Source: Burkholderiaceae bacterium
GTDB taxonomy: Bacteria > Pseudomonadota > Gammaproteobacteria > Burkholderiales > Burkholderiaceae
Length of the DNA: 19,738 nt
Direction: 5' to 3'
Assembly (NCBI GenBank): GCA_023253905.1
Contig: JALREG010000129.1
Span: forward strand, 1-19,738
Position 1 is the first letter of the stretch, and the number at the start of each line of letters is the position of its first letter. Below are positions 7,753 through 15,223 of this stretch, piece by piece. The notes under the pieces are model-generated. The model was given only the letters and a program-made list of their open reading frames with translations. It ran no database searches and had not been told where the DNA came from. Position numbers and translations under genes: made by a program.

Positions 7753-8615
7753 GTGCTCGCGCCAGCCTGTGGCGTTTACGAACCCTTGCGCTGGTTCGGG
7801 CCTCGCCCACTGGCGCGGTGGGTCTCGCGATCATGCTGGCTTTTGCGCTTCTCGCAGTCTTGGCGCCTGTGTTTGCGCCCTACGATCCGGTCAAACCTTT
7901 CGCCGATCATGTGCTCGCTGAGCCCGGCACGCGCTTTCTGCTTGGTACGGACGGCAACGGCATGGACGTGCTGTCAAGAACCTTCTATGGCGCACGCTAC
8001 GCGTATGGCATCGCGATCCCGGTGCTGCTGTTCGGTTTTATGGTGGGTGTGCCGATCGGCTTATATGCCGGTTTTCGCGGCGGCTGGTTTGATGAAATCA
8101 CGCTGCGCATCATGGACGCGCTGCGGGTGTTTCCTTCCATCATTCTTGCGCTTGCGATTGTCTCGGCGACCGGGCAATCGCTTGCCAACGTTGTGCTGGT
8201 AATTGGCATGCTTGATGTGCCGGTCTTCGCGAGGCTGGTCCGTGCGGAGGTGCTTGCGCTTCGTTCCAGTGGGTTTGTCGAGGCTGCGATCAATGCCGGC
8301 AATCCAACCTGGCGAATCGTGTTTGTCCACCTGCTACCCAACTGCATTCGCGGCGCCATGGCTCAGATGCCGATCCGAATGGCCTGGGCGGTGAGGGTGT
8401 CGGCGACGCTTGCCTTCATCGGCGTTGGTATCCAGGCCCCCACACCCGAGTGGGGTGCCATGATCCGGCAGGGTGCCGAATACATGGTGAGCGGCGAGTG
8501 GTGGGTCTCCATCGTGCCGGGCCTCGCGCTGGTCATTCTGATCATCGGGTTTTCAATGTTCGGTGACGGGCTCGAGGAACTTCTCGATCCGCGCCGAAAC
8601 AAGACCAGCCGATGA
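7749..8615 (+). CDS. DppC-like ABC transporter permease (GTG start)
   Basis: Second inner-membrane permease, expected to pair with the product of 6730-7752; 288 residues. The start is a GTG overlapping the preceding stop in GTGA. Family features include the N-terminal anchor helix ending in LAPVFAPYDP, then FLLGTDGNGMDVLSRTFYGARY, typical of DppC/OppC. The EAA loop (INAGNPTWRIVFVHLLPN) and a C-terminal segment ending FGDGLEELLDPR complete the pattern. The next ATPase gene starts seven bases after the stop. The gene order matches canonical dpp-type operons. Confidence 0.93.
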   Translation: MSARASLWRLRTLALVRASPTGAVGLAIMLAFALLAVLAPVFAPYDPVKPFADHVLAEPGTRFLLGTDGNGMDVLSRTFYGARYAYGIAIPVLLFGFMVGVPIGLYAGFRGGWFDEITLRIMDALRVFPSIILALAIVSATGQSLANVVLVIGMLDVPVFARLVRAEVLALRSSGFVEAAINAGNPTWRIVFVHLLPNCIRGAMAQMPIRMAWAVRVSATLAFIGVGIQAPTPEWGAMIRQGAEYMVSGEWWVSIVPGLALVILIIGFSMFGDGLEELLDPRRNKTSR

Positions 8616-8622
8616 GCGCGTC

Positions 8623-9600
8623 ATGAGCCTGCTTCGGGTTCGCGATCTGCATGTCCACTTCGTGGCGCGTGACCGCTACGATCAGGTGCGCGTCGCGCGA
8701 GCGCTCAACGGGGTCGACCTCAGCGTCGACCGCGGGGAGATTTTTGGATTGGTCGGCGAAACCGGTGCCGGCAAATCCCTCACAGCGCATGCAATCATGG
8801 GACTGCTGCGAGAGCCCGCGCGGCGGGTAGGTGGCAGTATCGAATTCGACGGACGCGAACTCACGGCGATCAGCGATGACGAACTGAATTCAATTCGTGG
8901 CGATCAGATTGCCATGGTTGTCCAGTCGCCACGAACGTCGCTCGATCCGCTCACCCGTGTGGGTGAGCAGATCGCCCGCATCCACCGGGTGCACCGGCAG
9001 GCAAGCGCGGAGCAGGCGCAGGACCGCGCCCTTCAGATGATGCAGGCGGTCGGTATCCCCGACCCCCAGGCGCGTATGCGGGCATGGCCGCATCAGTTCT
9101 CTGGCGGCATGGCGCAGCGCGTGCTGATTGCGATGGCACTCGTCAATGATCCGCAGCTCCTGATCGCAGACGAACCCTCGACCGGTCTGGATGTCACCGT
9201 TCAGGCACAAATTCTGGATTTGTTGCGAGCCAGTGTGCGGGAGCGACAGTTGGCTGCACTCCTCATCACGCATGACCTGGGTGTGGTGGCCCAGGTGTGT
9301 GACCGGGTCGGCGTGATGTTTGCAGGCGTAGTGGTCGAGGCTGGCCCGGTCGAGCAGGTATTCACCCAACCGCTTCATCCCTACACGCGGCATCTGATTG
9401 GCAGCTCCCCGGATCGGCTGACACTGGGGCGGGGTACGGTGCGCGCTGGTGCGGCACCCGACCTCTACAACCTTCCTCCGGGGTGTCCGTATCAGAATCG
9501 CTGCCCGCGCGCGCAGCCGGTCTGCCAGGGCGAGCTGATGCCATTACCCGTTGACGAGGCGCATGGTGCGCGCTGTCATTTCCCGGAGCCTGGGCCATGA
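8623..9600 (+). CDS. DppD-like ABC transporter ATP-binding protein
   Basis: One of two ATPases of the peptide-family importer; 325 residues. Walker A is GETGAGKS (45-52), the signature is FSGGMAQRV and Walker B is LLIADEPSTGLD, followed by the THD switch. The oligopeptide-transporter C-terminal domain is present with LHPYTRHLIGSSP and a four-Cys pattern, C-x5-C-x6-C-x16-C (starting in GCPYQNRC). That pattern is known in this family and has been linked to an iron-sulfur cluster in a mycobacterial homologue. The ATG at 8623 is chosen because domain homology (LLRVRDLHVHF) follows at once; an upstream ATG at 8563 would overlap the permease by 53 bases. The stop overlaps the next gene in ATGA. Confidence 0.93.
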   Translation: MSLLRVRDLHVHFVARDRYDQVRVARALNGVDLSVDRGEIFGLVGETGAGKSLTAHAIMGLLREPARRVGGSIEFDGRELTAISDDELNSIRGDQIAMVVQSPRTSLDPLTRVGEQIARIHRVHRQASAEQAQDRALQMMQAVGIPDPQARMRAWPHQFSGGMAQRVLIAMALVNDPQLLIADEPSTGLDVTVQAQILDLLRASVRERQLAALLITHDLGVVAQVCDRVGVMFAGVVVEAGPVEQVFTQPLHPYTRHLIGSSPDRLTLGRGTVRAGAAPDLYNLPPGCPYQNRCPRAQPVCQGELMPLPVDEAHGARCHFPEPGP

Positions 9601-10562
9601 CTGCCGCGCTGCAACTCGATCAGGTCGTCAAGCACTTCCCCGGGCCGCGGCGTGGCACCAAGGTGCACGCTGTCAACGATGTTTCATTCAGCGTCGCGCC
9701 TGGCGAGACCGTGGCGCTGGTGGGTGAATCGGGGTCCGGCAAGACCACACTGGGACGGCTCGCGCTCCAGCTTGAACGCGTCACCTCCGGTCGTGTGCTG
9801 CTTGAAGGGCGCGATATTACGCAGCTCAGCCAATCGGCCCTGCGAGCGCTGAGGCCGCACATGCAGATGGTGTTTCAGGATCCCTGGGCAACGCTCAACC
9901 CGCGAATGAAGATCCGGTCAGTGCTCGAGGAGCCGCTCAAGCTTCACACCCCGCTCAGTGCATCCGAGCGGCTCGCGCGCGTGGTGGGCATGGCTGAGCG
10001 GGTGCATCTCGGCGGCAGTCTTCTTGATCGTTTTCCGGCCCAGCTCTCGGGCGGTCAGCTGCAGCGTGTGGCATTGGCCCGGGCGCTCATGACCCAGCCT
10101 CGGCTGGTGGTCCTTGATGAGCCCACCAGCTCGCTTGATCTATCGGTACGCGCCGAAATTCTCGAGCTTCTTGCCGAGCTCCGCGCGCAGAGCCAGGTGT
10201 CGTACCTGTTCATTACGCATGACCTGGGTACGGTGCGTCTGATTGCTGATCGGATCGTGGTGCTCTACCTGGGCGCAATCGTCGAGAGCGGACCCACCGC
10301 TCAGATTTTCAATGAGGCCCGTCATCCGTATACGCGGGCCTTGTTCTCGGCGCAGCTCTCCACCGATGTGCGCGAACGTCGCGAAAGGGTGGTACTTCAG
10401 GGAGAGATCCCCAGCCCCGTCAATCTTCCTCGGGGCTGCAGCTTCGCTGGTCGCTGCCCGGCTGCGGACGATCGCTGTCGAGTGGAGCGACCGCCGCTGG
10501 TGACCGAGCGGGCGGTTCAGATTGCCTGCTTCAAGCCGGGAGTCTCGCTCGCAGCACGTTAA
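9597..10562 (+). CDS. DppF-like ABC transporter ATP-binding protein
   Basis: Second ATPase of the importer, probably forming a heterodimer with the product of 8623-9600; 321 residues. Walker A is GESGSGKT (43-50), the signature is LSGGQLQRV, Walker B is LVVLDEPTSSLD, then the THDLG switch region. DppF-specific features are FQDPWATLNPRM after the Q-loop and HPYTRALFSA near the C-terminus. The last part carries the same C-x5-C-x6-C-x16-C spacing as its partner (starting in GCSFAGRC). Translation is coupled to the upstream ATPase by ATGA. It is the last gene of the transporter block and is followed by a 71-base gap with a stem-loop. Confidence 0.93.
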   Translation: MTAALQLDQVVKHFPGPRRGTKVHAVNDVSFSVAPGETVALVGESGSGKTTLGRLALQLERVTSGRVLLEGRDITQLSQSALRALRPHMQMVFQDPWATLNPRMKIRSVLEEPLKLHTPLSASERLARVVGMAERVHLGGSLLDRFPAQLSGGQLQRVALARALMTQPRLVVLDEPTSSLDLSVRAEILELLAELRAQSQVSYLFITHDLGTVRLIADRIVVLYLGAIVESGPTAQIFNEARHPYTRALFSAQLSTDVRERRERVVLQGEIPSPVNLPRGCSFAGRCPAADDRCRVERPPLVTERAVQIACFKPGVSLAAR

Positions 10563-10577
10563 GATCATCGAGATTTA

Positions 10578-10612
10578 GCTGCCGGGCCGTGGCGAGCCAC
10601 GCGCGGGGCAGC
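10578..10612 (+). repeat. Two-stage stem-loop between importer block and MmgE/PrpD gene
   Basis: The outer arms GCTGCC (10578-10583) and GGCAGC (10607-10612) are perfect reverse complements. Inside them CGTGG (10588-10592) pairs with CCACG (10597-10601) around the tetraloop CGAG. Internal loops of four and five bases separate the stems. No T run follows, so a classical intrinsic terminator is unlikely; an RNA-processing or attenuation element, or a protein-binding palindrome, is possible. Confidence 0.45.
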
Positions 10613-10633
10613 GGGGCTAACGGGAGAATCCTC

Positions 10634-12034
10634 ATGGCAGGACCGACGGTAGCGGCTGCGGGCGATGACTGCGCCCCCCTCACCGAGCAGATCGCGCGGT
10701 ATGCCTGCGAAATGACGGCTCGACCGCCGTCGGCGCGCAGTCTGGAGGTTGTTCGGCTGGGCTTTACCGACGCCGTGGCGGTGATGTTTGCGGGCCTGGA
10801 CGAGCCCGTAACCCGGGTGGTGCAGCGGCTGGTCAGGCAGGATCCTGGCTCGCCTCGGGTCGCGCGGCTGCTGCTTACGCGCGAACGCGTTGGCGCCCCT
10901 CAGGCGGCACTGGTCAACGCGGTCGCTGCCCACGCAACCGATTGGGACGACTACGCTTATTCCAATCACCCGAGCGCGGTACTGGTTCCCACGCTTCTCG
11001 CGGTCGGTGACGCAACCGGTGCGACGGGTATGCGGCTTGCATCCGCGTATGTGGCGGGCTATGAGGTCTGGGGCAACCTGATGCGGCGCGAGCCAGACCA
11101 TCTGCACAGCAAAGGCTGGCATCCGACCGCGGTCCTGGGGCCGGTGGCGGCAGCGGTGGCGGCTGGTGTGGTTCTCGGTCTGGCCCCGCGAGCCATGCGT
11201 GATGCGATCTCGCTCAGCGCCTCGTTCGCGGGCGGCGTCATGGCGAACTTCGGCACCATGACCAAGCCCCTTCATGCGGGTCGGGCGGCGCAGTCGGGCA
11301 TTCAGGCTGCGCTCTGGGCACAGGGCGGGCTTGAGGCGGGTGCAGTCACGCTGGAAAGTCCGGTTGGCCTGATGCGGGCGCTATCGCCCGGGGACCGGGT
11401 TGACCTCAAGACCCCGTTCCCCAATGCGGAGGCGCCTGCGCTCATCGACACGCTGGGGCTCAACATCAAAAAATATCCTACGGTGGGGGCCTCGCAGCGA
11501 ATCATCGATTCCATGCTGTTTTATCTCGCCCGCCAGCCAATTGATGCCGATCTGGTGGTCGAGGCGATCCCCCGGGTCAGCGAAAAATTCGCTTCAGTGA
11601 TGCCGTTCCATGCGCCGCGAACCGCGCTCGAGGCGAAGTTCAGTCTGGAGTTTGTTGTGGCGGCCAGCCTGCTTCGAGGCAAAGTGGGCCTTGCCGAGCT
11701 GAGCGATGATTTTGTGGCGAGCGAGGCGGTTCAGTCACTGATGCGCCGGGTGCGTATCGAACGTACCGCAGAGTCTGATCCTGGTTATCCCAATGCTGCG
11801 CCGGTCGATTATGTTCGGTTGCGGCTCAGCGATGGCCGCGAACTGCGGACCGATGAAATCCATCGCGCAACCGGCCATGCCGATCTTCCCCTGGGGCGCG
11901 AGCAGATCGCGGCAAAATTTGCCGAGTGTGCGGCTGCTGCGTCACTCAGCGAGGGGGTTGCGATGCGCCTCTTCGACGCCCTGCAGACCATTGATCGTTG
12001 GCGGGGTACGGAAGACCTGCCCGTTCTTGCATGA
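10634..12034 (+). CDS. MmgE/PrpD family protein
   Basis: Cytoplasmic protein of 466 residues related to 2-methylcitrate dehydratase, cis-aconitate decarboxylase and iminodisuccinate epimerase. Family landmarks are HATDWDDYAYSNHPSAVLVP near residue 100, GWHPTAVLGPVAAA, KPLHAGRAAQSG near residue 215 and the KKYP segment (279-282). In most relatives that segment leads into a conserved His nine residues after the first Lys; here that place is Q288 (GASQRIID). The ATG at 10634 has GGAG at 10623-10626. A GTG at 10589 would extend into the upstream stem-loop and is less likely. The family acts on small carboxylates by proton abstraction, so it could dehydrate, decarboxylate or epimerise a carboxylic intermediate here. 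The exact reaction is unknown. Confidence 0.87.
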   Translation: MAGPTVAAAGDDCAPLTEQIARYACEMTARPPSARSLEVVRLGFTDAVAVMFAGLDEPVTRVVQRLVRQDPGSPRVARLLLTRERVGAPQAALVNAVAAHATDWDDYAYSNHPSAVLVPTLLAVGDATGATGMRLASAYVAGYEVWGNLMRREPDHLHSKGWHPTAVLGPVAAAVAAGVVLGLAPRAMRDAISLSASFAGGVMANFGTMTKPLHAGRAAQSGIQAALWAQGGLEAGAVTLESPVGLMRALSPGDRVDLKTPFPNAEAPALIDTLGLNIKKYPTVGASQRIIDSMLFYLARQPIDADLVVEAIPRVSEKFASVMPFHAPRTALEAKFSLEFVVAASLLRGKVGLAELSDDFVASEAVQSLMRRVRIERTAESDPGYPNAAPVDYVRLRLSDGRELRTDEIHRATGHADLPLGREQIAAKFAECAAAASLSEGVAMRLFDALQTIDRWRGTEDLPVLA

Positions 12035-12077
12035 CGCCTGCCAAACTTTCCTTTACGCCACCGGGAGCCGCCTGCTC

Positions 12078-12980
12078 ATGAATGAAGACCCGCAGCTCTA
12101 TCCCTATCTGCCCAGCATCTCGCGGCCGAAAATCAGCTGGCCGGGTGGCGCACGACTGGCCGTCTGGGTTGCGCCCAACATTGAACACTATGAATACGAT
12201 CCACCGCCCAGTCCGGTTCGAAGCCCCACGCCGCGCCCCGCGCCCGACATCAACTGGCTCACGCTTCGCGACTACGGCAATCGCGCGGGTGTCTGGCGAA
12301 TGATGGAGGTGATGGATCGATATGGCGTGCGGGGTAGTGTCTCGCTCAACGTGGGCGTGTGCGATCACTATCCCGAGATCATCGAGGCCTGCGTCAAGCG
12401 TGGCTGGGAGTTGTTCTCACATGGCGTCTACAACACACGCTATCTCTACGGCATGGATACCGATCAGGAACGCGAATTGATCGAAGATGTGAAGGCCACC
12501 ATTTACCGGGCCTCCGGACAGCCCTTGTCGGGATGGCTCTCGCCTGCGCTGTCCAACACCGTGGACACCATGGATCTGCTCGCCGACGCCGGTGTGCTCT
12601 ATACCTGCGACCTGATGCATGACGATCAGCCGCTTCCCGTCAAGGTCAAGTCAGATCACCGGCTGATCAGCATGCCTTATTCGCTCGAGGTCAATGACTA
12701 CACCTGCCTGGTGCTCAAGCGGATGACGCCACGCCGCTATACCGAGACCATCAAGGCGCAGTTCGACCAGCTTTGGGAGGAGGGTGCGGACAATCCGCAG
12801 GTGATGTGTCTGCCGCTCCATCCGTGGCTCATCGGACTGCCGCATCGATTGCGCGAATTCGACGAGGCGCTGCGCTACATCACCCGTCGCGACAAGGTAT
12901 GGCTTGCAACCGGTCGTGAAATTGCGCAGTGGTACCTCGCCAATCACTATGACCCGGTTGCGAGCGCGCTTGGCGCATAG
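12078..12980 (+). CDS. PuuE-like polysaccharide deacetylase family hydrolase (His-retaining subunit)
   Basis: Complete single-domain NodB-fold protein of 300 residues, close in size to PuuE allantoinase. After a strand of the WPGGARLAVWVAPNIEHYEY type come RDYGNRAG (64-71, in place of the metal-binding TFDDG of classic deacetylases), FSHGVYNTR with H115, GWLSPALSNT, LMHDDQP and LHPWLIGLP with H248. These are the positions expected for a PuuE-type active site, so the protein is predicted to be catalytically competent. No signal peptide is visible, which fits a cytoplasmic hydrolase of a cyclic amide or ureide rather than a cell-wall enzyme. The ATG at 12078 has GGGAG at 12063-12067. It is clearly a paralogue of the first half of the fused protein at 1-1577. 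The partner gene starts 12 bases downstream. Confidence 0.87.
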   Translation: MNEDPQLYPYLPSISRPKISWPGGARLAVWVAPNIEHYEYDPPPSPVRSPTPRPAPDINWLTLRDYGNRAGVWRMMEVMDRYGVRGSVSLNVGVCDHYPEIIEACVKRGWELFSHGVYNTRYLYGMDTDQERELIEDVKATIYRASGQPLSGWLSPALSNTVDTMDLLADAGVLYTCDLMHDDQPLPVKVKSDHRLISMPYSLEVNDYTCLVLKRMTPRRYTETIKAQFDQLWEEGADNPQVMCLPLHPWLIGLPHRLREFDEALRYITRRDKVWLATGREIAQWYLANHYDPVASALGA

Positions 12981-12992
12981 AAAGGACCTCTC

Positions 12993-13922
12993 ATGACGCT
13001 GCCCCGCTCCTACCTTGAATATCCCCGTCGTGCGCCTGGCATGGACCATGACCGCTACGACTATCGCAATCTGTTCCGGCACAAGAAAGTTGTTTGGCCA
13101 GGCGATGCGCGCATCGCGCTGGTGGTGGTGCCGGTGGTGGAGTTTTTCCCGCTGAACATGAATCCAGCACAGATGGTGGTCAAAGCGGTGGGTGGCATGG
13201 AGCGCCCCTACCCCGACTACTGGAACTACACCACGCGCGACTATGGCACCCGGGTTGGCATCTATCGTATTTTCAAAGTGCTCGAGCAGTTGGGTGTCCC
13301 GGCATCGGTTGCGATCAATGCCCGGGTCGCTGAGCGCGCTCCGTTTCTGTTACAGGAAGTCACCCGTCGCAACTGGGAGGTGGTGGCGCATGGTCTGGAT
13401 ATGAGCCAGGTGTTTCACGGCAAGTCGGCGGTCGAGGATGAGCGCGTAGCCATCACCCGTGCGCTCACGCTGTTACGGCAAGCGTCAGGCCAGCCGGTGA
13501 CCGGCTGGCTCTCGCCCATGCAGTCCGAATCGCACGTCACCCTTGATCTGTTGAGCGAACATCAGATCCGCTACACGCTCGACTGGAATATCGACGACTT
13601 ACCCGTCCGCATGAACGCAAGCTCGAGTGCGGTGTACGGCATGCCGTTCGCACTCGATGTGAATGACCGTCAGTCGGTGCTCGACTTCAACCTCTCGAAT
13701 GACGCCTATGTCGAGCAGCTGGTCGATGGCTTTGCCACGCTGTGGCAGGAAGCCGAACAATATGGTGGACGGGTCTTCGCGATCTCTGCGAACAGCTGGC
13801 TTACCGGGCAACCTAATCGCATTGCAGCGTTCCGGCGTGCGCTGGAGATCATCCTGTCGCATCCCGGGGTCTGGCCTACGACGTATGGCGCAATGCTCGA
13901 TGCCTATAAGGCGCAGGAGTGA
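12993..13922 (+). CDS. PuuE-like polysaccharide deacetylase family protein (His-lacking partner)
   Basis: Complete protein of 309 residues with the same fold as its upstream neighbour. It begins with MDHDRYDYRNLFRHKKVVW, then RDYGTRVGIYRI, WEVVAHGL with H133, GWLSPMQSES and NIDDLPVRM. At the place where the neighbour has LHPW it has SANSW, so the conserved His is replaced by N267. It matches the second half of the fused protein at 1-1577, including AHG instead of SHG and RVGI after the RDYG/REYG motif. I infer a non-catalytic or altered-specificity subunit that pairs with the 12078-12980 product. AAAGGA at 12981-12986 precedes the ATG by 6 bases. The amidase gene follows within two bases. Confidence 0.86.
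   Translation: MTLPRSYLEYPRRAPGMDHDRYDYRNLFRHKKVVWPGDARIALVVVPVVEFFPLNMNPAQMVVKAVGGMERPYPDYWNYTTRDYGTRVGIYRIFKVLEQLGVPASVAINARVAERAPFLLQEVTRRNWEVVAHGLDMSQVFHGKSAVEDERVAITRALTLLRQASGQPVTGWLSPMQSESHVTLDLLSEHQIRYTLDWNIDDLPVRMNASSSAVYGMPFALDVNDRQSVLDFNLSNDAYVEQLVDGFATLWQEAEQYGGRVFAISANSWLTGQPNRIAAFRRALEIILSHPGVWPTTYGAMLDAYKAQE
13915..13919 (+). promoter_or_regulatory. Ribosome binding site that sets the amidase start
   Basis: AGGAG inside the end of the preceding gene lies five bases before the ATG at 13925. The alternative GTG at 13919 overlaps this site, so the ATG is preferred. Confidence 0.6.
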
Positions 13923-13924
13923 GC

Positions 13925-15223
13925 ATGGATCTGTGGCGCATGACGGCTGCGCAGGCCTCGGCAAACATGGCGGCGGGGCTTCTCACCTGTGAGGACTACG
14001 CGCGGGCGTTCCTGGAGCGTGTGGCCGCGCGCGATGCGCAGGTGCGAGCCTTCACGGCCATCGATCCGGCTGCCGTGCTTGCCAGCGCAAGGGAGCGCGA
14101 CCGTGAGCCACGGCGAGGCCCGCTACACGGCATCCCGTTCGCGGTGAAGGACGTCATCAACACGCGCGATGCACCCACGCAGCACAACTCGCCGATTTAT
14201 GAAGGTCATCGACCCGGCGAGGATGCCAACTGCGTGGCCGTCCTGAGGGCAAGCGGCGCCGTCATGCTGGGCAAGACCGATACGCTTGAGTTTGCCTCGG
14301 GTGGCCGACGACCGCTCACGCGAAATCCCCATGATCTTTCGCGAACGCCAGGCGGGTCCTCTTCAGGGTCAGCCGCGGCAGTCGCTGACGGCATGGCGCC
14401 GCTATCGCTGGGTACGCAGACAGGCGGTTCAACGATTCGCCCAGCCTCGTTCTGCGGCATTCACGGCATGAAGCCCACCATCAGCCGGATCAGTTTTGAA
14501 GGAATCAAGCACTACTCGCTGCATCTGGATACGGTCGGCCTCTATGGACGCTCGGTCCCCGATCTCTGGCTGCTCGCCCAGGCCTACCGGATTCTCGATT
14601 CGGCGCAGCTCTCGCCGCCCGCACCCGATGCGCTCACCATCGGCTTATGCGAGACACCCATGTGGTCGGCGGCCACGGAGGACGCCAAAGCGGCGCTCCA
14701 TGCTGCGGCCGATCGATTTTCCAGAGCGGGTGTTCGTGTGCGGCCTTTCGTGATGCCTGCGTCGTTCAACACCCTCACTGCCGAACAGGATGCCCTCATG
14801 CATGAAGCGGGGCGGGCGGCTTTTCTTCCTGAATACCTTGCCCACCGGGATCGGCTGCATAGCGACTTTGCGAAGAAGGTTGAAAACCGCAACGGCTACC
14901 ATGCCGCGCAGATGCGAGCTGCCCTGGATGCGGTCGCTGCCCGACGCGTGGAGTTCGAGTCGATGATGTCCGGGTTCGATGCGGTGATGACGCTAAGCGC
15001 TCCCGGTGAAGCGACACCGGGTCTGGCTTCCCAGGGTGAAGCCACCTTCAATCGCATGTTTACTGCGTTGGGTGTGCCCTGCATCAGTCTGCCTGGCATG
15101 ACTGGCGCCAACGGGCTGCCCATCGGTATTCAGCTGATCGAGCGACGCTATGAGGATGACCGACTGCTGCAAGTGGCCGCGGCGCTCTCGCCCATTCTCT
15201 TGCCGCAAGGAGAGAGCGTATGA
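13925..15223 (+). CDS. Amidase signature (AS) family amidohydrolase
   Basis: Cytoplasmic amidase of 432 residues, hydrolysing a C-N amide bond with a Ser-cisSer-Lys triad. The triad is visible as K75 (PFAVKD), S145 in the TPGGSSSGSAAAV signature and nucleophile S169 (GTQTGGSTIRPA); the spacing matches well-studied members. The C-terminal region has the usual SLPGMTGANGLPIGIQLI pattern. AS enzymes include amidases, allophanate hydrolase and GatA; the absence of gatB/gatC nearby and the catabolic context favour a stand-alone amidase. Directly after two PuuE-like genes, it may hydrolyse an amide or carbamoyl product of ring opening (inference). The stop overlaps the next gene in ATGA. Confidence 0.92.
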   Translation: MDLWRMTAAQASANMAAGLLTCEDYARAFLERVAARDAQVRAFTAIDPAAVLASARERDREPRRGPLHGIPFAVKDVINTRDAPTQHNSPIYEGHRPGEDANCVAVLRASGAVMLGKTDTLEFASGGRRPLTRNPHDLSRTPGGSSSGSAAAVADGMAPLSLGTQTGGSTIRPASFCGIHGMKPTISRISFEGIKHYSLHLDTVGLYGRSVPDLWLLAQAYRILDSAQLSPPAPDALTIGLCETPMWSAATEDAKAALHAAADRFSRAGVRVRPFVMPASFNTLTAEQDALMHEAGRAAFLPEYLAHRDRLHSDFAKKVENRNGYHAAQMRAALDAVAARRVEFESMMSGFDAVMTLSAPGEATPGLASQGEATFNRMFTALGVPCISLPGMTGANGLPIGIQLIERRYEDDRLLQVAAALSPILLPQGESV

